From the NCBI GenBank assembly GCA_963556695.1, contig CAUWAG010000006.1:2976001-3040000 (forward strand): 64,000 nt of DNA, in the 5' to 3' direction. The position numbers and the translations under genes are program-made. Positions 46,106-56,971 of the stretch are shown here, one piece after another; position 1 is the first letter of the stretch; each line of letters begins with the position of its first letter. The stretch comes from Anthostomella pinea (lineage: Eukaryota > Ascomycota > Sordariomycetes > Xylariales > Xylariaceae). The notes beneath the pieces were generated by a model, which was not told where the DNA came from, did not search any database, and saw nothing but the letters and a program-made list of their open reading frames with translations.

Positions 46106-47881
46106 ATGCCTCCTTTGTACAGTCTAAAAGACCTTACAGAAGCCATAGCCGCTATAAACAATAACAATCTATCCCTCCGTAAGGCCGCCCTACGCTCCGG
46201 AGTACCAAATCAACCCTCTCTCACAAGGTAGACGGCACCACGATGACCCAGACTCGCAGTTCCCGCGACGGCGCTCGTGATCAGCAGAATATTAGCCCTG
46301 AGCAAGAGCTAAAGGTAGTCTTATAGATACTTGGCCAAGAAAAGGCTGGCCACGCGCCTACGCATGGCAATATGTGGTACATCATCAAGAAGATCCTAAA
46401 AACTAAAGGAAAAAGAGGTTTCTTAGGCAAGAAATATATGCATAAGTTCTTGCACCGCCACCTTGAGATCAAGACCAAGATAGGCAGAAAGCTGGATTAT
46501 AAGCGTATTAACGCTGCTACGCCGGATAATATCACTGGTTTCCATGATATCTATCAGAATTTTGCCTTCATCAAATCCACGAACTGGGCAAATATCGATA
46601 AGTACGCATTATACAGGGCCGGCAATACGTAAATGTCCATTCCAAGTGCTTTTCGGACGGCCGACCGGTCAAAATATAGGTCTGATAGCCTTGTAATAGG
46701 CAGTTCTGGCTCAAAAGAGGCCAATGCCAAGTCTAACAACAACTGCACGTGGACTACAGTGGTCAAATCGATTACAGTAACTGGGAAAAAGCTCCGGCCG
46801 CTCGTGATCTTTAAGGCAAAGTCAATACAGACTCAGTGGTTGCATGAGCAGCTTATTAAGGAGCATTCTGCGATAGAAGAGTGGTGTGTGACATATTCTA
46901 TCAATGGCTGGTCTTTGAACAAGATTGCGCTGCAATGGCTCAAAAAGGCAAGTTAATTACTATTAACTGGTGTCATGGTCTGGTATAGGTAGCCCATGTG
47001 GTGAGTCCTAGAGCCCGGACATGAGTACATGTACCACCATTGAACGTCAAGCTGCCACGCTTGATATTCGACACCCTTTTGGGAGGAACAGCCGTGGCAT
47101 GGTGGTTATGGTGAGCGTTCCGTCACAACTGGCGTTAACTACGTGCTAATTAAGCCTTAGATCTACCTACCAGACACTGCCCTAAGGATCCTGATGAATT
47201 TTGCCTACTAGTGCTCGACGGCCATGACAGCCACTGCTCGAATGAATTCATGTATCTGTGCTATATAAATAACGTTTATATGTGTTTTTTTCTGGCTCAT
47301 ATGGTAGGTTACACGATAATAAGTAGTTATTTTGCTAACCGAAGTAATCTCATATCTTCCAGTCCCTAGATTTGACCGTTTTTTTTTTTGTGGTGAAAGC
47401 CGTCTATCGCTGCCTCATGAATCAGCTCGGTCAGATAAACGATTCGGCCCCTATTTGCAAAGTACGCTTCCTTAGCTGCCTGGTTAAATCCCATGAAGAA
47501 GCCACAGAGGCTATTGTGCGTGCGGGATAGCGTACTGCTGGCCTTTGGCCTATAAACCGGCAGAAAACACTGAATAATTCTCATATAGTGAAGGCAGCAG
47601 AGATTCAAGTAGCAGCTGTCGCTATTATGAACCCAGAGACCACTCTTAAAGCAGCAGAAGACCTTAAATCAGGGCAGGACATAGCCTTGATATTATCGCA
47701 GTTAGCGGAGACCCCGGAGCAGCGAGCAGGAGTCCGTTTGGTTGCCAGGGCATATGATGAGATGGTGGTAGAATTGGCGATCGCGAGAGAGCAGACCAAG
47801 GCCAAAGACGAAAAAATACTCCGGTTGCAGCCAAAACGACGCCATAAGGCCCCTCAAGAAGAGCCTGATCAATGGCTATAG
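46106..47881 (+). pseudogene. Broken Fot/pogo transposase
   Basis: Starts MPPLYSLKDLTEAI with the psq helix-turn-helix (NNLSLRKAALRSGVP), clearly related to the intact transposase at 18.5-20.3 kb. TAG at 46229-46231 is the first of several stops. Later recognisable parts: TTVVKSITVTGKKLRPLVIF, YSINGWSLNKIALQWL, then after the nested LTR LVLDGHDSHCSNEFMYLCY with the second catalytic Asp, and a basic tail (QPKRRHKAPQEE). Coding ability is lost. Confidence 0.88.
46971..47127 (+). mobile_element. Solo LTR, family A copy 1, nested in the degenerate transposon
   Basis: 157 bp, starting TGTCATGG and ending CCGTCACA, flanked by the 5-bp duplication ACTGG (46966-46970 and 47128-47132). TG..CA ends, size and duplication fit a solo LTR. 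It sits just after the QWLKKA block of the broken transposase. A second copy is at 58795-58951. Confidence 0.88.
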
Positions 47882-48259
47882 AAAGTTGGGGACGTTATTA
47901 CTGAGCAAATCGAGGCTACAGCAGCCGGAAGGGCTATAATCGAGCATCGGGATGAAACACAACGAATTTTGGCTGAATTACAGAACCTAAATACTGACAA
48001 ATCAGAGAAAACTCTCTCTGAGGACTCTGAGGAGTCAGAACCAGAAGAATTGGAGGAATTAGAGCCCTTTGAGGATAAGGGTGTTGCTGTGGATGAAGAG
48101 AGGAATAGCCCGGATGATTGTGGTGCGTTCTTCGCACCGCGCAATCCGCCAGCCCGTACAATACCACAAAAACAATTAGTATTTCTGAAAACTCCAAGAA
48201 AAGGCGGTTTTAATGATGCACTCGCATTATATATAGCTTCAATTCCCACAGAGTTATCC

Positions 48260-48318
48260 GTGGGTGCAAGTGTGGCCTTTTGGTGTGGAAACTGTCCCAC
48301 ATGGGGCTGTCCCACATC
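48260..48318 (-). repeat. Right terminal inverted repeat with duplicated tip
   Basis: Reverse complement of the left end (45801-45843 and beyond), but with an additional gatgtgggacag copy separated by four bases. Tip duplication can arise by aberrant transposition or slippage. Confidence 0.85.
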
Positions 48319-48455
48319 TAGGGCAAGCAACATACCCCCAAATGGATTGTCCAGCAAGAGATTATACAGCGTAGAAAACACACGAAGGAAGTTCCCCCGA
48401 AACCCGAAACCCAACAAGTCCATCCCACCAAGGCCTATCCGTCCATGTCCACCTC

Positions 48456-51166
48456 TCAAGCCCGCCTCGTAATCATCGGCTCCCCCTCCACGAACGGAAC
48501 GATAGAAACCCGATCAATCTCCACAACATTATACACCGCCGTATCCAAATTAACTGCCAGGATAAGCCTCAACAACTTATCCTGCGCCGTATAAGGAAAA
48601 CTAACCACATTCCATCCCCCATCCTCACCACCAAAACCATAATCCTCGGAATCAATAGTAGTGAAACTGGCATCATTCAGAAACACAGTCACATAAGCGG
48701 CATTGCTCGCCGCGAAGCGAATGCTCAAAGACACCGTCCATTTAGTAAATGGCATGTGAGACACCAGGTCCGCGATCAGCCGGATGTTGGTCTGCAGGTT
48801 GGGCGTCTCGGGGTTGTGCGACATGGTCGTCGTGAAGGCGCGGCAGGAGTTGTTGACCCCCGGGGTGGTTAGGTTGTAGGATGTGCTGAAGATGTCGACG
48901 AGGTCGATTGACCAGGGGGAGAGCCCGAGCTCGAAGTCGCCGTTTTCGATTAGACCGGTGTCGTAGGGGGTTGGGTTGCAGGCGCCGCTGCCGGAGGTGG
49001 GGGCGCTGCTGGGCGGCGTGGTCCCGGAGATGATGGGGACGGTGTCGGTGTCGGTGGGCGCCGATGCTGACGGGGCCGAGGGAGAGGGCAGGCCTACCGT
49101 TGGGGTCGAGATAGACGTCGAGGCCGAAGGAGAGGGCAGGCCTACCGTTGGGGTTGAGATAGACGTCGAGGCCGAAGGAGAGGGCAGGCCTACCGTTGGG
49201 GTTGAGATAGACGTCGAGGCCGAAGGAGAGGGCAGGCCTATCGTTGGGGTTGAGATAGCCGTTGAGTTGGGGAAGTAGACTGATGGCTCGGATATGGATG
49301 TTCCAGTTTCGCCCGGGATGGAGGATCCCATTGAGCCGGGGATAGGGGTGTCCACGGCGCTCGTTACAGAGGGCCAGAACTCAGAGGGCTCGATCAGCGT
49401 CGTACCGGACTCGGTAGCTCCTGGCAGGGGAGTGTCCACAGCACTGGTCACGGATGGCCCAATGACACCCGACAAGGAGATGTCAATGGTGCCAGTCACA
49501 GAGGAGGATGCCTCGGTAGCGGTAGGGCTGACCGAGTCGGTCAGAGTCAGGAACAAGCCAGAAGACGTGGAACCCAGCACGGAGGACAGGTCAGAAGATC
49601 CTGTCAGCGTCAACGACGACGCCAAGCTGGACAGGTCCGACGAGGTGAACGTCGCGAATGTCGAGGGGTATGACGACATGTTGGTCCACAGGGGCACGCC
49701 AGAGTCGGATGGAATCCCAGAAACCCCCGTGGAAAGCGACATGCCGGAGGATACAGCGGGTAGTGCAGAGAGCGCAGAGGAGAGACCGGATGTGTTGAAA
49801 GCAGACAATGTCGAGGGGCTCACTCCATCTGTAGTCTGGGCTGCTGATGCGTCGTCCGTAGGACGGGACGTGGCAGAATAGAAAGTTGGGGAAGACGACG
49901 GGCCGGTGGGTGTGGTGCCTGGTGAGCTGGAATCCGGTCCTGCGGGCTGTGAAGCCGTGCCGGTAGGTGCTGGAATGCTGGAGGTGAGGGGGGATAGCGA
50001 AGGGCTTGAGGGAGTTCCTGTGACGGGACCGGCTGATTCGGTAGGGCTTGTTCCGGAAAGCGTGTCTGTTAGCGGACCTGCAGAAGATGTCCCTGAAGCT
50101 GTATCCACTGATGAAGCAGAGACCGTGGCAGAGAGGTTATCTGTGATAGAAGTGGGGGGAAATGCGATCAAGCTTCCACTGCTAGAGTCGGTAGATATTA
50201 TGCCCCTTGTGGTGGTGAGTGAACCTGTAGGAGATACGTTCGTAGCGGTATCTACCGATGAAGCAGAGGCTGTGCCAGAGAGGGCGTCTGTGAGTGAAGC
50301 TAACGAGGATGTATCCGAGCCTGGACCAGTTGATGCCGTAAAGCTTTCGCCAGGAGTCGTGTCTGTAGGTGAGCCAGCAGGAGACGTACCAGTATCTGGA
50401 CCTTGTGATGGAACAGAGCTTAGGACAGACAGTGTGCTCGAGAGCGAGCCTGAAAGAGACGTTGTAGGAGCAGATGTGTCAGAACCTGCACCGTTAGAAG
50501 CAGCAGAGCTCGTGTCGCCAAACGTGGCGGAAAGCGAAGCTGAAAAAGATGGGCCAGTGAGTGCGTCTGTGGGTCGGACGGAGGCCAGAGTGCCAGTAGG
50601 TGTGGTCACAAGCGATGCTGGTGAAGATGTTCCTGACCCTGTATCATCCGTGGAGCTACTGCCAGTGAGTGTGGTTGCCGATGAGTCTGAAGGGAGTGTC
50701 CCAGTGGCAGACATGGAAGACAACGAGCTATCGGTGTCTGTAATAACAACGGATGTAGTGAGCGTCGTTGGTACGGTCGAAGACCCGGCCGAAAGCATCG
50801 TAGTTACAACCGAGGAAGTTACGGAGGCACAAGACGGGGGACAAGCACAAGCGGAGCTGTATGGCCTTTTGTCGGCAGTGCCACATGCGTCTGTTGCCCT
50901 CGGCGGGAAATTGGTTACGCCATAGTATCCCACGGTCGAGCAGAAACCGAGGGCTTCTGCCACGGCCTGGGAGTTTTCGCATGGGAATAAAGCATTGTAG
51001 CAGCTATAAAGTCGTCAGTGACGAAAGAACTCTTTAGGAAAGATGGAAGTGAGACGGGTTATTCAACCTACTCATCTGTCTGGCATTGCGACTGCGCCCT
51101 GGCGCCCGTAGCGAGGATAAAGAAAGACAGGATCCAGCACGTCAGGTGGGCCGGAGTGGGCGACAT
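48456..51166 (-). CDS. Ser/Thr-rich secreted cell-surface protein
   Basis: Exons 51072-51166 and 48456-51003 (gtaggt..tatag), 880 residues. Signal peptide (HLTCWILSFFILATGARAQ). The mature N-terminus is cysteine-rich: QCQTDDCYNALFPCENSQ, EALGFCSTVG, DACGTA, SACACPPSC, eight cysteines, a layout common at the start of fungal wall proteins (CFEM-like but not a match I can defend). About 600 residues of Ser/Thr/Gly/Pro follow, surely O-glycosylated, including a 16-residue tandem repeat. The C-terminal domain starts NPTPYDTGLIENGDFELG and continues SPWSIDLVD ... EIDRVSIVP, a jelly-roll, carbohydrate-binding-like module frequent in fungal adhesins. No GPI signal at the end. Likely in wall or matrix; adhesion is an inference. 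Confidence 0.87.
49080..49275 (-). repeat. 48-bp coding tandem repeat, four near-identical units
   Basis: Units begin at about 49084, 49132, 49180 and 49228 (gagggcaggcctaccgtt type) with one or two differences each. They encode SISTPTVGLPSPSAST, 16 residues. High identity predicts copy-number variation between strains. Confidence 0.93.
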
Positions 51167-52441
51167 GGCGAAGAAGATTGAAGGATGGAATCCCCAAGCG
51201 AGAGGAGCGGCCACAAGCTTGTTGGAACGAGAGGGACGATGCGTACATGAGCAAACATGGCGATCTCCATCTCGCAAGCTGGAACATGTTGCTACTTATA
51301 ACTGCCGTTGCCGTCGTCACAAACTGGGTTCAATGTCTGGAGGCAATCTTCGTGGGGTCATACACGAGGCGAGAGGGCCGTGCTACCAAATTCCAATAAA
51401 TCGGTTCACTCGAGTCTCGACTAGCTCTCGAACAACCTGCACACGAAGCACGACACCACGAAGTTTCAGCGACAGCATGGTATTCGGACGACGGTTCTGA
51501 GTTCTTCTGGCCTGGGTGAAGACCTGAAGCTTCTCGAGTTGTGGCCTGAGACCCCTGAGACCCGACGCACCCTGCGCGACCGTTATGTGTCAGACCCATT
51601 TCATATCGCCATGGCATATGCACGGCACGAAGACACCTCAGCACGCACAGCACGCACAGCATGATGACGTTTCAATTAGATGACCATTTGTGAATCACCT
51701 TCTGTAGGAACAACAGAGATGATGTCCTCAGCAGGTCATCTTTTGACATCGTCTGCTTGTTCATCTAGTCAGAGCAGCGGAGGTCCCCTAGTCCTGAGAC
51801 TAGTACTCCCCTTGTTCCTTAATGCGATCTCCAAGAAGCCACCACGAGAACTTGAATCGAGGCAGGGCTCGGGACACAGCCAGCTAAGTGAACTATATTG
51901 AGACAAATTGTCTTGGTGTTAGTATATGTTCACTTAATGTCGCAACTTGGGCGACTTGAACTGGTATGGCAATAGTCCGTGTATCTATTGAGGCCTGCTA
52001 TGGGAAATCTGCGTATTGCCCCTGAGTCATTCCCAACGAATAGTCATTTATATCGATAGGCCCATTGGGTTCCAGTAGTTAGCTCCTCCATCATATTTCA
52101 GCCTGACTGATCGCACTCGAGCCTTGAAGCGCCCAATTAGGACCGTTGTAACCGCATGGGATATGTTGAGAGGACTTACTGAATACGAACTCCGTGGCAA
52201 GTTCACTCGGTACTCTGCGCAGAAACGTAGATAGAGATGGTGTCCCAGAACGTATACGCCTCGCGCTGCCCAGTATGCTCTTTGCTACTTCTCGGAATCT
52301 GTCAAGGTGTTAAAGCTGGTCCGGTGTCATGTCTGATTCTGATGAGGGGTGACCAGACGTTTTAGATTCTGTCCTCAGCCAAGTCCTACTGAACTTAGTG
52401 TCAAGTCCACTTCCCAGACACCCCGGAGGGCGAACGGGAGA
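51167..52441. other. Intergenic, no gene recognised
   Basis: Upstream of the surface-protein gene and 3' flank of the amidase. Short frames only. A gcacgcacagcacgcacagc small repeat occurs near 51641-51660. Confidence 0.45.
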
Positions 52442-55032
52442 CTAGAACATTTTAGAACCAGTCTTGACGGACAGCGGTCGGCCGGCGCGCTCCAGACAGG
52501 CCTGCACCACATCGAAGAGCTGCAGATCCCGACCTTTCACCATAATTAGCAAACCAAGCGTTGATACAATGAAGACAAAGGCAACCTTACCAGGAGCTGC
52601 TAGAACCGAGATGGCAACCGGGAGACTCTCCATCTTTCCAGTGACCTTCGAGTAATACGGAACGTGTCCAACTAGCGGTTCGATCGATTAGCTTGGAGCT
52701 CCTTACTTGGAAGGATTCATGAAGTCTTACTCGGTACGGTCAGCTCGGGGGCGCCCAGAATCGGAGAGATGTGGAGGTCAGGCAAGTCCGTAGCCAAATC
52801 GATCCTGAATATGTCAGTCATGTGTAAAATTCAAATGTATGTGGGACTGCTCTTACTTCGGGGGGTCGTCGCGGTACCGAGGAGACATGTCTTCAATCGG
52901 AAGCAGTAGGAGGGCATCTTTCTGGCCTTCCTTGAGGACATGCTCAAGCATCCACTTGCGGTAGACGGCCAGCTTGGCTACGGCACTGTCCCGTTGCCCC
53001 TGTGTGCTATGAGAAGACACCTCCCTTTGAAACGTGGTTTAGTCAGTCGGCAGTACTCCGTCTCTATGTCGCTCAGTCTTGAACTTACCATCGCCGGCGT
53101 ACTGGAGCGGTGACATACGGCTCCTTCGTGTGCTTAGCGGCATAATCCTGGCGGAACCGGTCGAAGCTATGATAGTCGTCGTAGAAAAACGAATTGAGGA
53201 CGCTCTGGGTAAAAGTCAGCTAAGACAACGCTCCCGAGTTTATCATGTCGTCTTCTCACGTCTAGCATATGCAATGCAGCAGGGTGTCCGTTCGCTTCGC
53301 GAGGTGCTGTGCTCTTCCATAGCTCTTTGATAGAGACCTTCTCATGGGGAACTCCGAGAGATGTCTCAAGATCTTTGATGAAGGCCTTGATGAGGTTGAT
53401 TTGAGCCTTGTTCGTGATCTTGAACATGGAGTCGGAGGGGAAGATGATAGCAGGTTTTCCCTTGTTGCAGATCAGCTGATTGAACGTATTGGTTGAGTAT
53501 GAACAGTGCGTATTTGTTTCTTACCGTGACCTTGGGCGGCGAAGCTTCTAGGGCTTTGCCGTACCACGCCATGGCGAACTTCTTGCACTCCTGAATGTCT
53601 CGTCCGTAAAACATGGGAGTGTCAAAGTACCTATTGGTGGGCAGAACTGGTCAGTAGTGTACCACGGTTCGTAGAAGAGAGACATACGGGAAGCTGGGAA
53701 TATAGCCCTCTGCCGGGAGGACGCCATGAGTAGGCCGCATTGCATAGCAGCCGTTCCACACCCCAGGAAGTCTGCCACCACCGACCGCTGTGAATAATCG
53801 GGTTAGCTACCATGACAATCTAGAGTTTGAAGGGTATTCAACATACTGTCAGAACCAATGGCAATGTCGAGCCAATGGTAAGCTGCAATGGCAGCTGCAC
53901 TGCCACTGCTGCTTCCCGCCGGTGTCTGGTAGCCATCGCCGCGCGGGTTCCACGGTGCTTGATAGTCGATAGACTCAGAAGGCTCTTCTGCTGTGGTGAA
54001 CGAGCCAAGCTTGGTAGTGCCTACGATCATGGCGCCAGCTTGCGTGAGGAGATCGACGCATTCTGCGGTCTCGGTAGACGCCGGATACAAGTTGTAGTAG
54101 GCTTTGTTGCCGAGAGTGTTACGGATGTGGCGAATCTTGAATATGTCTTTGATCGCAATTCTGGTGCCTTGGAGCGGACGTTTATCGGTCTGTGCATGTA
54201 CCAGTCGCGACGGGATGGCAACAGCCATGGACTCAGGATGAGTTCCACCAAGTCGCAGTTCATTAATGGCGCTGCGAAGGTCAGTGGGGTTCTCAGGATG
54301 GAAATGAGGTTCTTACCCAGCAGAGTCGGGACGGAAGGTGTGAACAAATGCACCGTTCGTGTCATCGTAAAGCTTCCAGACCGGTGCGAGTTCGCCTTGT
54401 ACAACCACGTAAGGTCCGGGTGAAAGGCCGTCCTGAACAGGACAGGAATGAACCCAATCGGTTCTAAGGCTCTGAAGGACCATCTTTGCAAGATCCGAGA
54501 CAATGACAGCGGGGTTCACCTTCATGACAAGCACACATTCCAAGAAGTCGTCGTGCACTACGTCGCAAGCTTTGGCGTCACGAATCTGCTGTCGAAACCA
54601 TTCTGCGGTGATGTAGCTTGGATTCTTGTCATCATGAAGGAGGACCGTTAGGTACTTGATAGGACTGCCAGATCTAATGGATGAAAGCTTGACCTAGAGA
54701 TAGACTATAGTTAGAAACTGCCCGAGAGGCATGTTCAAGTGAGTACGAGCCTGCGTAGTCGGTCCGGCCATGTACGTCTCTCCGCCCATCTCAAACCGCC
54801 GAGAGAGGTCAAGATCCATTTCGGAGTCGCTGGGAAATGCGCGACGAAAGAAGTCTCGTGTGCCAGACAGGGCGATAGTTTCTGTGACGGGCGTGGGGAT
54901 GCTTTCCGTGACGGGCATGGGGATAGCTTCGGCGACAGGCACGGCGTTAACTTCCCTGACGGGCAGGGCGTGAATCGCAGCAGCTTCCGTGGCGGAAGAA
55001 GGCATCGTCGCAATGCCTGGCAAGATGGACAT
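52442..55032 (-). CDS. Amidase-signature protein with Arp1-like N-terminal region
   Basis: Eleven exons: 54751-55032, 54317-54693, 53847-54271, 53688-53787, 53525-53630, 53260-53475, 53089-53204, 52857-53024, 52731-52804, 52591-52671, 52442-52533; 678 residues. Exon 2 carries a region seen before fungal amidases of the scytalone-dehydratase-like Arp1 type (ITAEWFRQQIRDAKACDVVH, DDFLECVLVMKVNPAVIV). The amidase domain has the catalytic Lys in TRIAIKDIF and the cis-Ser in TPAGSSSGSAAAIAA. The expected nucleophile motif DTxGSGR reads DTVGGGR, Gly replacing Ser, followed by LPGVWNGCYAMRPTHG. Activity is therefore doubtful unless the family differs here. The exon 1-2 junction keeps frame only as a GC..AG intron (54694-54750; branch-like CTAAC present). 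Exon 1 has irregular PVTE[ST]IP repeats. Substrate unknown. Confidence 0.82.
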
Positions 55033-55839
55033 CTTGATGGTGGGAGAAGATGGGAGAAGATGCTGGGAGTGTTTGTGCAAAAGGGTCGCCCAGCAGTTGT
55101 GCGAAGATGGAAGATGGAAGTTGTTATAAGTCGACCTGAGGCAGGTGGGGCTCGGCCAGGGCGCTTGCCTGCGACTGCAAACAAAAGAGCCCCTATATAT
55201 TCAATTTGGTGTGCACCTAAGCGAAGCGGACGTGATAGCGAGGGCATGGAAGGGCATTGAAACCTGGAACAGATAGCAAGGAGAACCTGCCTGAGATGTT
55301 CACTCCGTGGCTTATCAGCTGTGATGAAGCTGTGACCTGTAGGGGGCTACGGCTAACTTGACCACTGGATGAAGCCTTAGAAACACCCAGTACTTCATGG
55401 GCCTAGGGATATGGTACTAGGTCATGTTGTGCGTATTCATTGCTGCATCTGTACCGAGACCGCCTTCGTGCCCGCCACATTTACTTTGTTGTATTCTATA
55501 GCTTACCATGCTGCCTGATTTAGTAAGACCAGTCAAGAATCCAGTGGCTTCCAACCACAGTATCACCCACTGCCGTCTACAATGGTCTCTACGCTAGTCA
55601 TTGAGCTCTTTATCTCCCTTTTACTTTTGTATCGAACTTGGAGCAAGGGATCGGGAAAGAGTTGACCACGCTGCGAAGTTCCTGCCTCATCACCTTCACC
55701 ACGTGGCGCTACATAGATCTGCCCTGGTTCATCACTGAACCTTCTGGTGATGGTTTCCTTGCAAGTTCGTAGTAGCTGCACTCCTTACCCACCATGATAC
55801 TACGCCAGCGCTCCAAAATCGGACTAACAGTTCAGGGAC
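55033..55839. other. Intergenic, no gene recognised
   Basis: Upstream of the amidase and 3' flank of the decayed membrane-protein gene. No coding or repeat signal. Confidence 0.45.
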
Positions 55840-56971
55840 CTAAGAAGATAATTGCATTCCAGCCAAGACGCACTGGACTACGCCTATAACACTTGTAATT
55901 GCCAGTACTAGGACAGCAACCCAGAAAGTATACCACTGAGCCCCGTTCCTCCTATCATGCCACCAATGTGACAGCGTTCTCGGGGTCGTCTCGTCATAGG
56001 CTTGCTTCAAAATCGTGAGGCGGTCTCTCCAGAAATAGAAACGCTCGACTTGTCGATCCTCAGCCCGGAGGTTGCCGCATCGTGCCAGTCGTAGGTCAAT
56101 GCGGCATGGCCAGTGCCTGAGACAGAGTGAACGGAACCACTTCCGCTCTGAGTGATGCCATGAGCTTTCAGTTTCGAATTCAGACTGAGGGAAGAGCAAC
56201 GCTAGGGTCTACAGAGTTTCCGCGATCAACCCAGGGGGGTAGATAGAGCTATCCCGTGAGTCAGATACTGACGGCAATTTGAGGTTTTCATAGGTTATAC
56301 TTACTCGGACTGGATCTCTAGAAATGAGGCATGATGGAAGATCAAGACCCTCGTGTCTTCGACGAGGAAGAGGTGGTCCGCGAGGTTGTCGGTGAAGCTG
56401 ACTCTGATACCTCCTATCCTTTCTAAGCTCCAGGCGTTGAAAGACTTAGGCAGCCTGACTCGGTCGCAGTTCAAGCTCAATGCCGGCGCTTGTTGGAATG
56501 ATCTTGTAGGAGTTGCTTCACGGTCCCAGTCTTCCAGTCTAAATACCGACAGGGAAGTACCTCTCCTCTGACCAAGCCAACATTCAGCATGAGGAGGAGC
56601 CTCGCGGCGAGGTCGATTGTGTTTTCGTAGGCTTCATCGTCAATGTTGTGATGGCCCGAAGTCTTGAGCCCATCTAGAATCTCCTCGTGAGACTTGTTTG
56701 CATTGAGCTGCTGAACGATCTGGTTCGTGTCGCTTCCAGTCTTTGAGGCCACGTATTTGCCATCAGATTGTGAAGCTATGAGGCTCCGTTGTTGCTGGTA
56801 GTAGTCTGCGTATGCTTCGTGTTGGAGCTGCGCCACCGGGTCGCCATTGAAGAGCCTTGCCTTTCTTTTTGGGGAATTTGAAAGCAACCTCACTATATCC
56901 TTAGCACATGTCCTTTCGGTCAGTTCGATAAGAGGGCTGCTCATCTTGGCCTGCAGGTTTCGCCCGTACAC
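55840..56971 (-). pseudogene. Decayed fungal membrane protein of unknown function
   Basis: Reads from MYGRNLQAKMSSPLIELTER (56971) through [11 protein letters not shown] and [18 protein letters not shown]. The frame is then lost near 56485 and resumes one frame over with [20 protein letters not shown] and [20 protein letters not shown]. An intron (gtaagt..gatag) joins to SIYPPGLIAETL, followed by TAG at 56209-56211 in place of a sense codon. The frame continues LALLFPQSEFETESSW to a C-terminal membrane helix (WYTFWVAVLVLAITSVIGVV) and stop. The order matches a large fungal family of uncharacterised proteins (small-molecule or heterokaryon-related roles have been suggested but are unproven). 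One frameshift plus one nonsense codon indicate loss of function. Confidence 0.78.

Larger units (their letters stand above)
45801..48318 (+). mobile_element. Degenerate Fot/pogo-type DNA transposon carrying a solo LTR
   Basis: 2518 bp between TA copies at 45799-45800 and 48319-48320. The terminal inverted repeats share gatgtgggacag at the tips and a 43-bp block ending gcacttgcaccca-type sequence. The right end carries an extra copy of the outer 12 bases, so the tip is duplicated there. The plus-strand transposase frame is broken many times. A 157-bp LTR with its own 5-bp duplication is nested at 46971-47127, so the element is older than that LTR insertion. Confidence 0.9.

Noticed and set aside
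47969..48472. 167-codon plus frame
   Set aside because: Tail of the dead transposase that runs through the inverted repeat into flanking DNA; not a gene.
49294..50925. Two long plus-strand frames (195 and 339 codons)
   Set aside because: Antisense to the Ser/Thr-rich surface protein; their Glu/Val-rich composition is the complement of its repeats.
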